DNA of 6,351 bases, taken from contig JAAXQM010000273.1 of the NCBI GenBank assembly GCA_012974295.1, positions 1 through 6,351 of the forward strand, written 5' to 3'. The position numbers and the translations under genes are program-made. This DNA comes from Dehalococcoidales bacterium (GTDB taxonomy: Bacteria; Chloroflexota; Dehalococcoidia; E44-bin15). Shown here one piece after another: positions 5,262 to 6,351 of the stretch. The notes below the pieces were generated by a model. The model was not told the DNA's origin. It ran no database searches and saw only the letters and a list, made by a program, of their open reading frames with translations. The stretch's first letter is position 1. The number at the start of each line of letters is the position of its first letter.

Positions 5262-5279
5262 ACAGTTTGCTTCAACTGT
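5262..5279. repeat. 6-bp hairpin near the 3' end of the minus-strand gene
   Basis: ACAGTT (5262-5267) and AACTGT (5274-5279) form a perfect stem with a TGCTTC loop, 35 bases beyond the minus-strand stop. No T-run follows on the minus strand, so it is at best a weak terminator. GTGAC (5233-5237) can alternatively pair with GTCAC (5259-5263). Confidence 0.35.
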
Positions 5280-5314
5280 AGCATCGATCGTAATAAACGG
5301 AAGCTAGTTTGCCC

Positions 5315-6265
5315 TTATGCTAGTCTGACTATAACCTTGCCAAATATAGGTCCTATGAAGTAGCGCATCATATAAACGAGTAGTGTAGGGAGTTGGTTAG
5401 CTAGATCATGTGAATAGTCGTCGATAGTCTTCCGTTGAAACTTCAGAAGCTCTTGTGAATCAGTAGTATCGTACCAGTCTAATTCGAATGGCTCATCTGT
5501 GAACTTATGTTTTGGTGGTAAGGGTAATCCGAGCGATCCGAACAAAGCATGCACCATATCTTGGTACCGCATTTGCTGACTAGGCCCACCAGCGATTACT
5601 AGTGTATTGCCTTTAACTTCATTGAAACTATTCACAGCATTGATAACCGCAACTGTAACGTCATCAGGATGGCAGAACTCAAGCCGGTTATTTAAGGGTA
5701 TGGTGTATAGCAGTCCACTCTTCATATCGTTAGCACTTAGATTCAAGTAGGGGACTGATGTCAGACGTATTATTAAATAGTCGATCCCTGATTCACGGAT
5801 AAAATCTTCCGCCTGTTCTTTTGTCTTACCATATACGGACGAAGGTTTAGGTTTGTTCCTATCTGGATGAAGAGGCTCGGTAGCATCGGGTGTGGGACCG
5901 AAAACCGCAACCGATGATGTGAAAATGAAAGGAATACTAATGCCCCTTTCTTTGATCGTATTCACTATTGTCTGAGTGCCACCTAGATTAACACGATTAG
6001 TTAGTTCAGGATTTTGTTCGCTTAGCGGTGGAAGAATGGCCGCCATGTGAACTATGGCATCAACATTATCCATAGCTTCTGTTACTGAGTCAGGTTGGGT
6101 TATATCTCCCCAAAACACTTCGGCATTCGTACCTAAGTTCTCAGTCCTTTTTCGGTTAAGCGAATTGTCAATATCAAAAATTCGTACAATAGTGTCCTCC
6201 TGAAGAAATGCTTTACAAACGTTAATACCCAGGTGGCCAGCCCCACCTGTTATCAATACACGCAT
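5315..6265 (-). CDS. Extended-SDR, NAD-dependent epimerase/dehydratase-like protein
   Basis: A 316-aa protein, normal for extended SDRs (about 300-350), which act on nucleotide sugars, sterols or other alcohols with bound NAD(P). From the N-terminus: MRVLITGGAGHLG with the GxxGxxG loop (residues 7-13), Asp31 after beta-2 (RIFDID, suggesting NAD), WGDI (52-55), VHMAAILPP (72-80), the catalytic Ser in FTSSVAVFG (115-123), and Tyr145/Lys149 in YGKTK. The C-terminal domain (about 170-316) binds the substrate. A DTTDSQELLKFQRK block near 266-279 resembles a motif seen in many uncharacterised bacterial epimerase-like proteins. The last 23 residues are hydrophobic and could attach to a membrane. The first ATG (6266-6268) is only one base from the AGGAGG, so the next ATG is preferred. 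It is convergent with the FAD gene, so it is an independent transcription unit with lower GC than the FAD gene. The substrate is not identifiable. Confidence 0.93.
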   Translation of the reverse strand: MRVLITGGAGHLGINVCKAFLQEDTIVRIFDIDNSLNRKRTENLGTNAEVFWGDITQPDSVTEAMDNVDAIVHMAAILPPLSEQNPELTNRVNLGGTQTIVNTIKERGISIPFIFTSSVAVFGPTPDATEPLHPDRNKPKPSSVYGKTKEQAEDFIRESGIDYLIIRLTSVPYLNLSANDMKSGLLYTIPLNNRLEFCHPDDVTVAVINAVNSFNEVKGNTLVIAGGPSQQMRYQDMVHALFGSLGLPLPPKHKFTDEPFELDWYDTTDSQELLKFQRKTIDDYSHDLANQLPTLLVYMMRYFIGPIFGKVIVRLA

Positions 6266-6269
6266 CATA

Positions 6270-6275
6270 CCTCCT
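6270..6275 (-). promoter_or_regulatory. Ribosome binding site with two adjacent ATGs
   Basis: On the minus strand AGGAGG is followed by TATGATG. The first ATG (6266-6268) has a spacing of 1 base and the second (6263-6265) of 4 bases. The second gives the usual N-terminus MRVLITGG and is the better start, though 4 bases is still short. Confidence 0.75.
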
Positions 6276-6351
6276 ATGTTAGGTCAATTGGCTTCTATCA
6301 GATTCCTTATATGAGCTACTGGGGCAATATTAGCGTTCCACTCTATATATA

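Larger units (their letters stand above)
4890..5314. other. 425-base gap between convergent genes
   Basis: The gap holds an AT-rich inverted repeat (4891-4916), a CCCCA/TGGGG hairpin (4973-4986), an intrinsic terminator with a duplicated arm (5001-5044), a short tandem repeat (5180-5196), and small stems at 5212-5229, 5233-5263 and 5262-5279. An AGGAG (4923-4927) is not followed by a usable ORF. No gene is seen on either strand, and nothing resembling a tRNA or a known riboswitch. Confidence 0.7.

Noticed and set aside
5233..5279. GTGACATCC...GGTCAC region as an insertion-sequence end
   Set aside because: The GTGAC/GTCAC arms are only 5 bases, and there is no transposase, matching distant end or target duplication.

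Overview
The window carries five intact protein genes, the tail of a sixth, and two gene-poor gaps of over 400 bases. From left to right on the + strand: the last 22 codons of an unidentified gene (2-70), a classical short-chain dehydrogenase/reductase (162-947), a glyoxalase/VOC-fold protein (1052-1516), a small doubtful ORF in a 284-base gap (1540-1662), an HSL-type (GDXG family) alpha/beta-hydrolase (1801-2727), a 446-base gap rich in inverted repeats (2728-3173), and a large FAD-dependent oxidoreductase of the phytoene-desaturase/PYROXD2 type (3174-4889). A 425-base gap with a good intrinsic terminator follows (4890-5314). It separates these genes from a convergent minus-strand extended-SDR (NAD-dependent epimerase/dehydratase-like) gene (5315-6265).

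The window is bacterial or bacterial-like: ATG starts, clear purine-rich ribosome binding sites (AGGAGG in three cases), no introns and compact co-directional genes. The mix of SDR, VOC, esterase and FAD-oxidoreductase genes, with GC-rich hairpin elements in the gaps, would suit a metabolically versatile environmental bacterium such as an uncultured Chloroflexota/Dehalococcoidia-like lineage. That placement is an impression from gene style, not something the sequence proves. Base composition is uneven. Hand counts of single 60-base rows gave about 35% GC in the first SDR, 55% in the FAD enzyme and 45% in the minus-strand gene.

The four + strand enzymes could form a catabolic set for a small organic substrate: ester hydrolysis (hydrolase), alcohol/ketone interconversion (SDR), isomerisation, ring opening or CoA-ester epimerisation (VOC), and C-C desaturation or oxidation (FAD enzyme). 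The joint role is inferred from proximity only. The spacings (104, 284 and 446 bases) are too long for a tight operon, and each gene has its own strong ribosome binding site. The FAD gene in particular is likely to be transcribed on its own.

I found no CRISPR array, tRNA, rRNA, phage gene, transposase or recognisable defence system. The parts least explained by known families are in the gaps: a perfect 9-bp inverted repeat and a 10-bp palindrome just after the hydrolase, a GC-rich segment with two alternative pairings, a terminator whose left arm can pair with either of two identical 10-base repeats, a recurring TAGGAAAG motif after three genes, and two coding-looking but broken stretches that may be gene remnants.
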